Origin: an uncultured Oscillospiraceae bacterium
Lineage (GTDB): Bacteria > Bacillota > Clostridia > Oscillospirales > Oscillospiraceae
Length of the DNA stretch: 45,256 nt
Assembly: GCA_905236515.1 (NCBI GenBank)
Contig: CAJOQP010000152.1
Coordinates: 1 to 45,256 of the forward strand
Direction of reading: 5' to 3'
The notes below the pieces were generated by a model. It was not told the DNA's origin and ran no database searches. It saw only the letters and a program-made list of their open reading frames with translations. Every line of letters starts with the position of its first letter. The stretch's first letter is position 1. The position numbers were made by a program, and so were the translations under genes. This document shows, piece after piece, positions 1-10,449 of this stretch.

Positions 1-47
1 ACCAGTTGGATTGGTGTATAATCCGTTTTAGTGATAGGTTTATTCAT
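1..47 (-). CDS. possible start of a transposase gene, cut by the left edge
   Basis: A minus-strand frame opens with ATG at 47-45 and stays open for 15 codons to the window edge (reads MNKPITKTDYTPIQL). The N-terminus resembles my recollection of the start of IS1182-type transposases of Clostridia, but 15 residues cannot prove it. No good ribosome-binding site precedes it. A TATAAT hexamer lies at 63-58 on the same strand. This could equally be a chance frame. Confidence 0.22.
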   Translation of the reverse strand, partial: MNKPITKTDYTPIQL

Positions 48-71
48 GGTAGTTTAAATTATATCACTTTT

Positions 72-101
72 TAGGCCGTTTTTCTACTGAAAAGCGGCCT
101 A
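72..101. repeat. stem-loop near the left edge
   Basis: A 13-base inverted repeat with one mismatch (G-U possible) and a 4-base loop, starting TAGGCCG and ending CGGCCTA. On the plus strand it is followed by an A/T-rich run containing TTTTT, so it could terminate transcription entering from the left. If the leftmost frame is a transposase, the hairpin lies just upstream of it and could instead block read-in transcription, as hairpins in insertion sequences often do. Confidence 0.4.
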
Positions 102-129
102 TTATATTATTTTTAATAACTTTTTAGGC

Positions 130-170
130 GTAAAAATGCCAAGACCTGTTGAAAGTCTTGGCGTTTTTAC
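130..170 (-). terminator. intrinsic terminator of the nrdR-glmM operon
   Basis: A 16-base inverted repeat (130-145 with 155-170, one G-U pair) has a GC-rich core, GCCAAGAC/GTCTTGGC, flanked on both sides by A or T runs. It lies 34 bases after the stop of the DJ-1/PfpI gene. The symmetrical T runs mean it could work in both directions. Confidence 0.85.
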
Positions 171-203
171 ATTTTAGGGACTTTTCTTACAGCTCCTTTT
201 TAC

Positions 204-755
204 TTAATGATTATAACCGATTGCTTTCCGGATTCGATCCGATTCCTGAGGACCGCAGCATCGCTCAACGATAGCCAAACCAAAGGGGATCGCTGCTCCA
301 AGCCCCCATGCAGTAATGACATTTCCGTCCGAAACAACTTCCTGGCTGACGTATTCCGCAGATACAAGTTCCTCCGTAAAATTATGATGGACGGTAGCCT
401 TTTTTCCGGAGAGAATTCCTGCAGTTTCCAGAACTACAGGTGCCGCACAGATTGCTGCGACCAGTTTTCCTTTTCGATAAAAATCAGAAATGACAGAAAT
501 CACACGGGGATCCTGCTGAAGATTTCGAGTACCTGGCATTCCACCTGGAAGAACAATAACATCATACTCGGTTAAGTCCGTTCCATCAAACGCCCTGTCC
601 CCTCTCACTGTAACATGGTGGGAACTGATAATCTCTTCGCTGCCATCCAGTGAAATGATATCCGTATCGATCTTTGCACGCCGGAGAAGGTCCACTACAA
701 TCAGGCCTTCACATTCTTCCAATCCCTGTGCAAAGAGAACAGCTGCACGACTCAT
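204..755 (-). CDS. DJ-1/PfpI family protein (YajL/ThiJ-like)
   Basis: This 183-residue protein belongs to the DJ-1/PfpI superfamily, whose members act as cytoplasmic chaperones, glyoxalases or deglycase-like enzymes. The nucleophile-elbow cysteine is Cys103 in AAICAAP, and the conserved partner glutamate is Glu16 in GLEECEG. The DJ-1 oxyanion region reads LPGGMPG. The length matches DJ-1/YajL. The start at 755 has a strong GGAGGAG site 6-8 bases upstream; a longer frame from 890 would overlap the previous gene and is rejected. It is the last gene of the operon, 19 bases after the acetyltransferase gene. The exact substrate is unknown; a role in repairing glycation or oxidative damage is inferred from the family only. 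Confidence 0.85.
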   Translation of the reverse strand: MSRAAVLFAQGLEECEGLIVVDLLRRAKIDTDIISLDGSEEIISSHHVTVRGDRAFDGTDLTEYDVIVLPGGMPGTRNLQQDPRVISVISDFYRKGKLVAAICAAPVVLETAGILSGKKATVHHNFTEELVSAEYVSQEVVSDGNVITAWGLGAAIPFGLAIVERCCGPQESDRIRKAIGYNH

Positions 756-774
756 AGCTCTCCTCCTGGATCCG

Positions 775-1455
775 TCAGATCTGTTTATTGGCGATCCGTT
801 TGGGAACAACAGTCCTTTCGTTCTTATAAATGCTGTTTTCCGGGATAACACCTCGAACCGAAGATGTGGGGTAGATATTCGTATGTGCACCTATCACCGT
901 GCCGGGGTTTAAAACGCTGTTGCATCCTACTTCAACAAAATCACCCAATACAGCTCCGAATTTCTTGCGTTTCGTGGGAATCTCTTCGTTGCCTTTTACG
1001 ACAACAAGGGACTTGTCACTTTTCACGTTGGATGTGATCGACCCGGCCCCCATGTGGGATTTGTATCCCAGAATGGAGTCACCAACATAGTTATAATGCG
1101 GAGTCTGAACATTATCGAACAGAACTACATTTTTCAGTTCAACAGAATTTCCGACCACACAGTTTTTTCCGACGATGGCACTTCCACGAATAAACGCACA
1201 GTGCCGAACTTCCGCATTGTGATCGATAATACAGGGTGCTCCGATATAAGCAGATTCGAATACTTCCGCATCTTTTGCAATCCAAACATTTTCCTTTGGA
1301 CTGTAAAACTCATCTTCCGGAAGCGTCGGACCAAGTTTCAGGATAAAGTCAGAGATATCATCCAGGACTTCCCAGGGATACTGGACACCCTCAAATAATT
1401 CTTTCGCAATAGTTCGATTCAGATCCAGCAGATCTTTTACTTCTATATTCATCAT
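775..1455 (-). CDS. GlmU C-terminal-like left-handed beta-helix acetyltransferase
   Basis: The 226-residue protein has a helical N-terminus (about 1-45) followed by hexapeptide repeats of a left-handed beta-helix. It resembles the acetyltransferase half of GlmU: His120, Tyr123 and Asn143 (PHYNYVGDS, then TSN) line up with the catalytic His, substrate Tyr and Asn of E. coli GlmU. The uridylyltransferase half is absent; there is no LAAGxGTRM-type motif. The likely role is acetylation of glucosamine-1-phosphate, or another sugar-nucleotide step. Such proteins are often annotated as UDP-N-acetylglucosamine pyrophosphorylase, a label the missing domain does not support. The start overlaps the glmM stop (ATGATGA), implying translational coupling and a shared pathway with GlmM. 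Confidence 0.8.
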   Translation of the reverse strand: MMNIEVKDLLDLNRTIAKELFEGVQYPWEVLDDISDFILKLGPTLPEDEFYSPKENVWIAKDAEVFESAYIGAPCIIDHNAEVRHCAFIRGSAIVGKNCVVGNSVELKNVVLFDNVQTPHYNYVGDSILGYKSHMGAGSITSNVKSDKSLVVVKGNEEIPTKRKKFGAVLGDFVEVGCNSVLNPGTVIGAHTNIYPTSSVRGVIPENSIYKNERTVVPKRIANKQI

Positions 1456-2798
1456 CGTACTTTCACCAGTTTTCCTGCTGTTCTCATAGCATCAATAATC
1501 AAATCCACATACTGAGAACACAATTCTTCTGTCTGGGCTTCCACCATCACGCGAAGTACAGGTTCGGTTCCGCTTTTTCGCAGAAGAACTCTGCCACGGT
1601 CACCAAGTTCCTTTTCCGCCTGAATGACCGCATTTTTAACTTCCTCGCATTCCATGGTGGAATCCTTATCATCCACTTCAACATTAGTCAGCTGCTGAGG
1701 ATAAATGACTACCGGAGCTGAAAGTGTGCTGAGCGGCTGTTTGGTTTCCGTCATTGCCTCCATCAGCTTAATCGCAGTGAGAAGTCCGTCTCCAGTATTG
1801 GCAAGATTACCGAAAATAATGTGTCCGGACTGTTCTCCTCCGAGGAGATGGCCGTTCTGCCGCATATTTTCAGCAACATATTTATCTCCAACATCGGTTT
1901 TTTCATAACCGATATTCAATTCATCCAGGGCCTTGTACAGTCCCATATTGGACATGACCGTAGTGACCACTTTAGAATCACCAAACTTACCTTTTTCCTT
2001 CATATATTTGGAACAGATATAAAGGATGTGATCCCCGGTAATGATGTTACCCTTTTCATCCACCGCAAGGCATCGATCTGCATCTCCGTCAAATGCGAAT
2101 CCTGCATCAAGATGATTCTCCAGAACATATTTCTGAAGATGCTCCATGTGTGTAGAGCCGCAATCAATATTGATATTTAATCCATCAGGATTATTGCCAA
2201 TCACATAAGTATCGGCCCCTAACGCATCAAAGATGCTTTTAGCCATCTGCCAGGTGGAACCGTTGGCGCAATCAAGACCAATCTTTTTCCCCTTGTAGGA
2301 ACGAGTAGCAAGAGAGATCAGATAACCGATATAGCGGTTTCGGCCGGATGCATAATCGACGGTACGTCCGATGTTTTCTCTGACCGCATAAGGAATATCA
2401 TCGGTGGAATCAAGATATTCCTCAATCCCCTCCAGAACAGACTCTTCCATCTTTTCCCCGGCACCGTTTAAAAGTTTGATGCCGTTGTCAAAATACGGGT
2501 TATGACTGGCTGAAATCATAATGCCGCAGTCAAAATCGTCGGAACGGGCAATATAGGACACGCTGGGGGTCGTAGTAACATGCATCATATATGCATCCGC
2601 CCCGGAAGAAGTCAGTCCAGCACACAGAGCATATTCAAACATATAACTGGAACGTCTGGTATCTTTTCCAATAACTACCTGAGCCTTATGATCTTTTCCA
2701 TAATACCATCCGAGGTATCGTCCAATGCGAAAAGCATGTTCCACTGTCAGGACTTTATTTGCCTCTCCCCGGAATCCGTCAGTACCAAAATACTTCAT
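1452..2798 (-). CDS. glmM: phosphoglucosamine mutase GlmM
   Basis: GlmM interconverts glucosamine-6-phosphate and glucosamine-1-phosphate in the cytoplasm, feeding UDP-GlcNAc for peptidoglycan. The 448-residue length is typical. The N-terminal FGTDGFRG, the phosphoserine loop SASHNP (Ser98), the Mg-binding DGDADR (about 237-242) and the C-terminal phosphate-binding RKSGTEP are all present. The start at 2798 has a GGAGG site about 13 bases upstream, somewhat far. It sits 27 bases after the NagB-like gene and overlaps the downstream acetyltransferase gene, so three consecutive genes concern amino-sugar phosphates. Confidence 0.95.
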   Translation of the reverse strand: MKYFGTDGFRGEANKVLTVEHAFRIGRYLGWYYGKDHKAQVVIGKDTRRSSYMFEYALCAGLTSSGADAYMMHVTTTPSVSYIARSDDFDCGIMISASHNPYFDNGIKLLNGAGEKMEESVLEGIEEYLDSTDDIPYAVRENIGRTVDYASGRNRYIGYLISLATRSYKGKKIGLDCANGSTWQMAKSIFDALGADTYVIGNNPDGLNINIDCGSTHMEHLQKYVLENHLDAGFAFDGDADRCLAVDEKGNIITGDHILYICSKYMKEKGKFGDSKVVTTVMSNMGLYKALDELNIGYEKTDVGDKYVAENMRQNGHLLGGEQSGHIIFGNLANTGDGLLTAIKLMEAMTETKQPLSTLSAPVVIYPQQLTNVEVDDKDSTMECEEVKNAVIQAEKELGDRGRVLLRKSGTEPVLRVMVEAQTEELCSQYVDLIIDAMRTAGKLVKVR

Positions 2799-2825
2799 AA
2801 ATGATAATAGTCCTCCGATTATTTA

Positions 2826-3545
2826 TTAAATATCAGATGCAGCTGCGCTGTCCACATAGAGATTCAGGTTCATATGAATCTGAAGCATGGACGCTGGAAC
2901 AAAGGGGATAGTTTTTCCATACACAATTTTATGTACTGCATCAGCTTTTTCTTCACCAGCGGCAATAAGATCGATATTCCGAGCGCTTACAATAGTCTTG
3001 ATTCCCATTGTAACCCCTTTTTCCGGAACATTCTCAGCTCCTCCGAAATCCTCAGCAACAAGGTTCTTCGTCTTATCCGTCAAAAGCTGAACATGGGTAT
3101 AAGATTCAAAGGGCGTTGCAGGCTCGTTGAATCCAATACTGCCGTTAACACCAATACCAAGAATCATCAGATCGATTCCGCCTGCAGCAGAAATCTGCTC
3201 ATCGTATTCCTTAAGTTTTTCTTCATCCTCTGAACAAAGACATGGATAGAAAATGTTGGCATCCGAGAATCCAGCACCTTCAAACAGATTTGCGTTCATG
3301 AACGAATGAATGCTTCCTGCATGATTCTTGTCCAACTCACGGTACTCACAACATACAAACACTCGGACATCACCAAAAGACAACTCCCCCGCCTGTCCAA
3401 GTTCTTTTAACTTCTGATATACAGGAATCAGATCTTTCCCAAAGGACAGTCCAAGGACAGCATTGGGTTTGTCATCCAGCAATTCCTTAACCTGGTCAGC
3501 GATCTGATCCGCGGATACACTGATATCGTTGGTAATGATTTTCAT
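2826..3545 (-). CDS. glucosamine-6-phosphate deaminase-like protein with degenerate active site
   Basis: The 239-residue protein is homologous to NagB over its whole length: AVLGL near 29-33, an SF-DV-VF strand, GIGxNGxIGFNEP at 130-142 and VTMGI near 178-182. Key residues differ. The position of E. coli Asp72 (DEY) is Cys66 (CCEY), and that of His143 (NGHIGF) is Ser136 (NGSIGF). The sugar-phosphate loop ATGGTP is replaced by SFGKDL (34-39). Glu141 (NEP) and Lys200 are kept, and the Asn134 substitution is normal in Firmicutes. As the general base and the ring-opening His are both lost, ordinary deaminase activity is unlikely. It may be a binding or regulatory protein or a different isomerase. 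It lies between nrdR and glmM in the operon. Confidence 0.8.
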   Translation of the reverse strand: MKIITNDISVSADQIADQVKELLDDKPNAVLGLSFGKDLIPVYQKLKELGQAGELSFGDVRVFVCCEYRELDKNHAGSIHSFMNANLFEGAGFSDANIFYPCLCSEDEEKLKEYDEQISAAGGIDLMILGIGVNGSIGFNEPATPFESYTHVQLLTDKTKNLVAEDFGGAENVPEKGVTMGIKTIVSARNIDLIAAGEEKADAVHKIVYGKTIPFVPASMLQIHMNLNLYVDSAAASDI

Positions 3546-3579
3546 TTCCTGCCTCCATGATTTTCAAATACAAATGGTT

Positions 3580-4035
3580 TTATTTCTCCGACAGAATCTT
3601 GGAGAGTTCCTCCATAAAGGTATTGATATCTTTGAAACTGCGATAAACAGAAGCGAATCGCACATAAGCGACCTCATCCACATCCTTCAGACGGCTCATG
3701 ACCATCTCGCCGATCTCCTGAGTGGCGATCTCACGTTCCAGAGAGCCCTGAAGCTCCTGTTCGATCTCATCGGCAATATGCTCAATCTGTGCCATCGTTA
3801 CAGGTCGTTTCTCACAGGCCCGTACCATACCATTGATCACCTTCGATTTATCGAAAGACTGTCTGCTTCCATCCCGCTTGACAACAATCAGAGGAACGCG
3901 CTCAACGATCTCATATGTAGTAAACCGCTTCTGGCAGGAAAGACACTCTCTGCGTCTTCGTATCGATGTTCCCTCTTCGGCCGGTCTCGAATCGATAACT
4001 TTACTTTCCAGATAGCTGCAATATGGACATTTCAT
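3580..4035 (-). CDS. nrdR: transcriptional repressor NrdR
   Basis: NrdR is the ATP/dATP-sensing repressor of ribonucleotide reductase genes. The 151-residue length is usual. The N-terminal zinc ribbon has Cys3, Cys6, Cys31 and Cys34, followed by the RFTTYE segment and an ATP-cone domain (about 46-136) with [12 protein letters not shown]. The start has a GGAAGGAG site. It heads the nrdR, nagB-like, glmM, acetyltransferase, DJ-1 gene string, 35 bases ahead of the NagB-like gene. No ribonucleotide reductase gene is in the window. Confidence 0.96.
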   Translation of the reverse strand: MKCPYCSYLESKVIDSRPAEEGTSIRRRRECLSCQKRFTTYEIVERVPLIVVKRDGSRQSFDKSKVINGMVRACEKRPVTMAQIEHIADEIEQELQGSLEREIATQEIGEMVMSRLKDVDEVAYVRFASVYRSFKDINTFMEELSKILSEK

Positions 4036-4094
4036 GTATGTACTCCTTCCGGACTGAATAATCTCATAGTTATTTCATTGTAATATTATGTCAA

Positions 4095-4103
4095 ATTATA
4101 GCA
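4095..4103 (-). promoter_or_regulatory. extended -10 promoter before nrdR
   Basis: On the minus strand TGCTATAAT forms an extended -10 element about 60 bases before nrdR. No good -35 lies at the right distance (GAGCAT at 17 bases). An alternative, TTGACA at 4094-4089 with a poor -10 near 4067-4072, is also possible. The nine-base palindromic arms AATATTATG (4082-4090) and CATAATATT (4142-4150) flank this promoter. Confidence 0.42.
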
Positions 4104-4154
4104 TAAGAGAATTGGCAATGCTCAAAAGAAACAAAAGTTAACATAATATTTTAT

Positions 4155-4188
4155 AAGAAAAGGATGAACTCAGTTTTCAAGTTCATCC
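4155..4188 (-). terminator. intrinsic terminator of holA-rnmV
   Basis: A nine-base stem (GGATGAACT at 4162-4170 with AGTTCATCC at 4180-4188 on the plus strand) has a nine-base loop and is followed on the minus strand by TTTTCTT. The stem includes the last codons and stop of rnmV, so the gene's 3' end doubles as terminator. Confidence 0.8.
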
Positions 4189-4763
4189 AGTATTTGTTCA
4201 AGATCCGATCGGGATATCGTTCGGTTCAAATATTCCAGCAATGAATTAGAAGAAAGATTGGTTGGAATACCCAGCCTGGCCTGAAGTTTTTTCCTCTTAT
4301 TCCCGCTTTCCGGTCTGCCGGCCAATCCCCAAAAGAACAGATCGGTCTTTGTGAACGAAGCGGACTGTATGGAAGGTGCTTCTTCCACAAATGTCGCTCC
4401 GGCCTTCCGGAGACAATCTTCGAGGATCTGCGGTGACATGCCTTCCACGCCAAGCAGCCCCTCCTTGGATGGGGAGTTTTTTCTTCTCTCTTTTCCTGGG
4501 ATCTCAGGTATATATGCATTTTTAATCTTTTCCGGCGGTATAAAGCTCTTCAGGTAATTGCGAATCACCAGCCCTGCTCCATCAGAATCCGTCAGTATGA
4601 CGACTCCGTTTTTTTCGGCCAGAGCACGGATCATGTTTCTTTTTTCCTCATCATGAAAAACGCCGAAACCTGAAGTCTCCACGATCATAGCATCAACGAC
4701 CTGACTGAGAGCATTTTTATCATATCGTCCTTCTACGACGATCACTTCCTGCAGCCTGATCAT
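4170..4763 (-). CDS. rnmV: ribonuclease M5 (5S rRNA maturation)
   Basis: RNase M5 cleaves the 5S rRNA precursor in low-GC Gram-positives. The N-terminal Toprim domain is clear: VVEGRYDK with Glu11, then LTDSDGAG with Asp59 and Asp61, then the basic segment around GKERRK and the GVEG motif typical of the family. The length of 197 residues is normal. Its ATG overlaps the holA stop (ATGA). In many Firmicutes rnmV is next to tatD and ksgA; neither is here. Confidence 0.92.
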   Translation of the reverse strand: MIRLQEVIVVEGRYDKNALSQVVDAMIVETSGFGVFHDEEKRNMIRALAEKNGVVILTDSDGAGLVIRNYLKSFIPPEKIKNAYIPEIPGKERRKNSPSKEGLLGVEGMSPQILEDCLRKAGATFVEEAPSIQSASFTKTDLFFWGLAGRPESGNKRKKLQARLGIPTNLSSNSLLEYLNRTISRSDLEQILDELEN

Positions 4764-5800
4764 GCGATTTCACCGGAACAGATCTGCATCAGAAGCTCAA
4801 TGAGGATCTCACTGTCATCGACAGAAGAACTCTTCATCTTATAGTCCGCCTCTGCACACAATGAAACATAATGGCGCAGGGTGTCAAGCCGGAAGCGAGC
4901 TGCCGATTTTGTAAGCCTCTCCGCAAGCCATCCTTTTGCGCCGCATACTTCTTCCACATAAGAACGTCCCAGCCGGTTTTCAGAAGCGAGTTTTGCTCCG
5001 TAAAGCCGTCTCATCTGATTTCCGATCAGAGCAAGAAGCGCAATGGGCTCGTTTTCTTTATTGGATAGCAGATCCGAAAGAACTGCGGCTGCCTCATTCT
5101 TCTTTTTTTCAGAAATATAATCTGTGATCAGAAATACCGATGCCTCAGGGATCCGTGTAACAACTGCGTCGATATCCTTGTTCGTTATTTCCTTTTGCGA
5201 TGAATAGGCAGCGACTTTTTCGATCTCCGGCAGAAGCCGGTTCATAAGATCCCCGCTGTTAAAGATAAGATACTCTGCCGTCTTGCTGCTGATTGTCTTT
5301 TCGTGAGCCTGAAAATGGCGCTGGATCCATTTGATAAGCATCTCGTGACCGGATGCGGAAAACTGGATCTCCTCTCCGTATTTTTTAATAGTCTTGATCG
5401 TTTTCAGCCTTTTATCCAGAGTGTAGTCCGGTCGTTGAGTAAAGATCAGAGTGCAGTATTCTGGCAGATCACTGAGAACACTGTTGAGCTGTTCATATTC
5501 TCCTTCCTTGATGCTGTTGAGATCCGCATCTCGAACCATCACCACTGAATGATCCGACATGAAAGGCATAGCATCCACAGCACTGGCTACTGCATCAATA
5601 TCCAGTTCTTTCCCGCTGTCGATCAGATGAAAATTAAACTCCCGGTCACCATCCGGAAAGGCCATTTTCATGATAGTTTCAATAAACTGCTCTTTCAGAT
5701 AGTCCTCTTCACCCCAAAGAAGATAGAGTTTTCCGAGTCCGTTCTCTTTCAGTTTCTTTTCAACATCACTGTATTTAAACGGTGCATTGTCCTTGGCCAT
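4760..5800 (-). CDS. holA: DNA polymerase III delta subunit HolA
   Basis: HolA is the clamp-loader subunit that opens the beta clamp. The 346-residue protein has the family pattern: LYLLWGEEDYLKEQ at the N-terminus, a central VMVRDAD strand, and C-terminal helices with LLALIGNQMRRLY and the closing SSVDDSEILIELLM region. A GAGG site eight bases upstream supports the start at 5800. An upstream TTG at 5818 is in frame but has no site. It precedes rnmV with a four-base overlap and begins about 53 bases after the HIT gene terminator. Confidence 0.93.
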   Translation of the reverse strand: MAKDNAPFKYSDVEKKLKENGLGKLYLLWGEEDYLKEQFIETIMKMAFPDGDREFNFHLIDSGKELDIDAVASAVDAMPFMSDHSVVMVRDADLNSIKEGEYEQLNSVLSDLPEYCTLIFTQRPDYTLDKRLKTIKTIKKYGEEIQFSASGHEMLIKWIQRHFQAHEKTISSKTAEYLIFNSGDLMNRLLPEIEKVAAYSSQKEITNKDIDAVVTRIPEASVFLITDYISEKKKNEAAAVLSDLLSNKENEPIALLALIGNQMRRLYGAKLASENRLGRSYVEEVCGAKGWLAERLTKSAARFRLDTLRHYVSLCAEADYKMKSSSVDDSEILIELLMQICSGEIA

Positions 5801-5853
5801 GAAATAAACCTCAATCAATTGATATAGACACAGTTTATCATTATTTCCGCATG

Positions 5854-5885
5854 AAAAAAAGCCCGCTGAACAAAGTCAGCGGACT
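5854..5885 (-). terminator. intrinsic terminator after the HIT gene
   Basis: A ten-base stem (AGTCCGCTGA with TCAGCGGGCT on the minus strand, one G-U pair) and a six-base loop are followed by seven T. It starts nine bases after the HIT stop and closes the alaS-HIT unit. Confidence 0.9.
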
Positions 5886-5893
5886 TCCGTTAT

Positions 5894-8907
<3,014 letters not shown>

Positions 8908-8920
8908 CATAACCTCCAAA

Positions 8921-9143
8921 AAATAAAAACTCCGCCCCCGAACAGGGGCGAAGTATAATCTACTCGCGGTACCACCCTGATTGTTCCCGAAAGAACATCT
9001 CCAGTGCCTTTTAACGGTGGCAGACCGTCATCTGCTGAATGAAGCTCAGGAGTGGCCAAAAATGTTTCCGATGGAAGCTCTCACCGTTCTTCCTCGCTGT
9101 GATCTTTCACATTTCTTTGTTCCGTCACTGCTTTTACAAATAT
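8921..9143 (-). ncRNA. T-box riboswitch leader of alaS
   Basis: The minus-strand leader carries the T-box consensus AGGGTGGTACCGCG (plus strand 8965-8978). It is followed by a strong terminator of ten base pairs (8929-8938 with 8945-8954, GC rich) and a T run ending next to the alaS ribosome site. A GGTGAGAG element in stem I is also visible. The probable specifier is GCC at 9056-9054 (context TTTTGGCCACTCCTGAG), an alanine codon, in agreement with the gene. Uncharged tRNA-Ala should bind and stabilise the antiterminator. Confidence 0.93.
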
Positions 9144-9149
9144 AGTGAG

Positions 9150-9177
9150 ATTTTAGCATAAAATCATTGTTTGTCAA
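9150..9177 (-). promoter_or_regulatory. promoter of the alaS T-box transcript
   Basis: A perfect -35 TTGACA (9177-9172) and -10 TAAAAT (9155-9150) are separated by 16 bases, with TG one base before the -10. It starts three bases after the stop of the U32 gene, so alaS is transcribed independently. Confidence 0.85.
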
Positions 9178-9179
9178 TA

Positions 9180-10382
9180 TTACTTCATCTTGCGAAGAAG
9201 TGAAAGAGGTTCGCAGCAAAAAGGCAGTTTCATGCGCACAGTCATAGTCGCATGAGGAGCACTCTCGATGGCATTTCCTTCTTCGTCTTCCATATGATCA
9301 ACGATGAAAGAATACGGTTCACGATCTCTGGTAAGAAGGTCTACCTGATCTCCAAGCGAGAATTTGTTCCTCTGTGAAAGGATGGCATTCCCTTCCTTGT
9401 CGCATTCCTGAACCACTGCACAGACATCAGCATCCGAAAAATAGGATGCCTCTTCATAATGCTGACCGGGATCACCATAATAAAAACCGGTACTGTATGG
9501 ACGATGACTGATCATCTCCATTTCACGGATCCAGCATGATGCAGGTTTTTTTCCATCTTTCACACTGTCCAGGGCATGACGATAGGCATTGGTCACTGCT
9601 GCGGCATAGTAAGCGGATTTCATACGTCCCTCGATCTTGAAACTGGTTATACCCGCGTCTATCAGGTCATCCAGATGTTCAATCATGCACATATCATGTG
9701 AATTCATGATATGTGTTCCGCCGTCTTCTGTGATCTCAAAGTATTCTCCGGGCCTCTGTTCCTCCACAAGATGGTATTTCCATCGGCAAGGCTGTGCACA
9801 GGCTCCACGGTTGGCATCCCGTCCCGTAAGATAATTGGACAAAAGACAACGTCCCGAGAAAGAAACGCACATAGCTCCATGCACAAATGCCTCTATTTCC
9901 AGATCATCAGGAACATTTCTTCGGATCTTGCGGATCTCTTCCATAGAAGTTTCCCGGGCAAGGACAACACGTTTTGCCCCCATATCATAAAGGACTTTGG
10001 CGGTTTCACTGTTTAGGACGCCAAGCTGAGTACTGACATGAAGATCCACATCCGGAGCATGTTTTTTTGCAAGAGCCATGACACCGAGATCGGCAACGAT
10101 CAGTGCATCCACTCCGCATTCCTGGAGAAAGGACAGATAAGACGGAAGTCCCGTCACTTCCCCTTCATGTGGAATGGTATTAACTGTCACATGAACATCC
10201 GCATGTTTGTCATGTGCCATTTTAACTGCTTTCGGAAGCTCTTCGGAGTCGAAGTTCCCTGCAGCTGCGCGCATGCCGAACTTCTCTCCTGCCAAATAGA
10301 CAGCATCTGCTCCATAATGCAGAACCATTTCCAAACGCTCCATGTTTCCTGCAGGAGCAAGTAATTCCAGTTGATGAGACAT
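9180..10382 (-). CDS. U32 family peptidase-like protein (TrhP-type tRNA hydroxylation)
   Basis: The 400-residue protein has the U32 signature EAFVHGAMCVSFSGRCLLS near the middle, followed by cysteines in GACAQPCRW that suggest metal or Fe-S binding. N-terminal LLAPAGNMERLEMVLHYGAD is typical of the family. Homologs TrhP/YrrN-YrrO act in prephenate-dependent 5-hydroxyuridine formation at tRNA position 34; the old protease label is doubtful. B. subtilis also has yrrN-yrrO downstream of mltG (yrrL) and close to alaS, matching this order. Only one U32 gene is present here and no trmR/yrrM. A terminator hairpin sits 26 bases upstream of its start. Confidence 0.9.
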   Translation of the reverse strand: MSHQLELLAPAGNMERLEMVLHYGADAVYLAGEKFGMRAAAGNFDSEELPKAVKMAHDKHADVHVTVNTIPHEGEVTGLPSYLSFLQECGVDALIVADLGVMALAKKHAPDVDLHVSTQLGVLNSETAKVLYDMGAKRVVLARETSMEEIRKIRRNVPDDLEIEAFVHGAMCVSFSGRCLLSNYLTGRDANRGACAQPCRWKYHLVEEQRPGEYFEITEDGGTHIMNSHDMCMIEHLDDLIDAGITSFKIEGRMKSAYYAAAVTNAYRHALDSVKDGKKPASCWIREMEMISHRPYSTGFYYGDPGQHYEEASYFSDADVCAVVQECDKEGNAILSQRNKFSLGDQVDLLTRDREPYSFIVDHMEDEEGNAIESAPHATMTVRMKLPFCCEPLSLLRKMK

Positions 10383-10408
10383 AGAAACTCACTTTCTGTC
10401 ATAGCGTG

Positions 10409-10432
10409 AAAAAGCCGGGGGTCTCCCCGGCT
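10409..10432 (-). terminator. terminator between mltG and the U32 gene
   Basis: AGCCGGGG pairs with CCCCGGCT around a four-base loop and is followed on the minus strand by five T. It lies 18 bases after mltG and only 26 bases before the U32 start, leaving no room for a promoter. The U32 gene therefore probably depends on readthrough. Confidence 0.82.
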
Positions 10433-10449
10433 CTTTCTGTTGTTTTAAA

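Noticed and set aside
756-890. N-terminal extension of the DJ-1 protein
   Set aside because: The extra 45 residues overlap the acetyltransferase gene and lie before a strong ribosome site; they have no family match.
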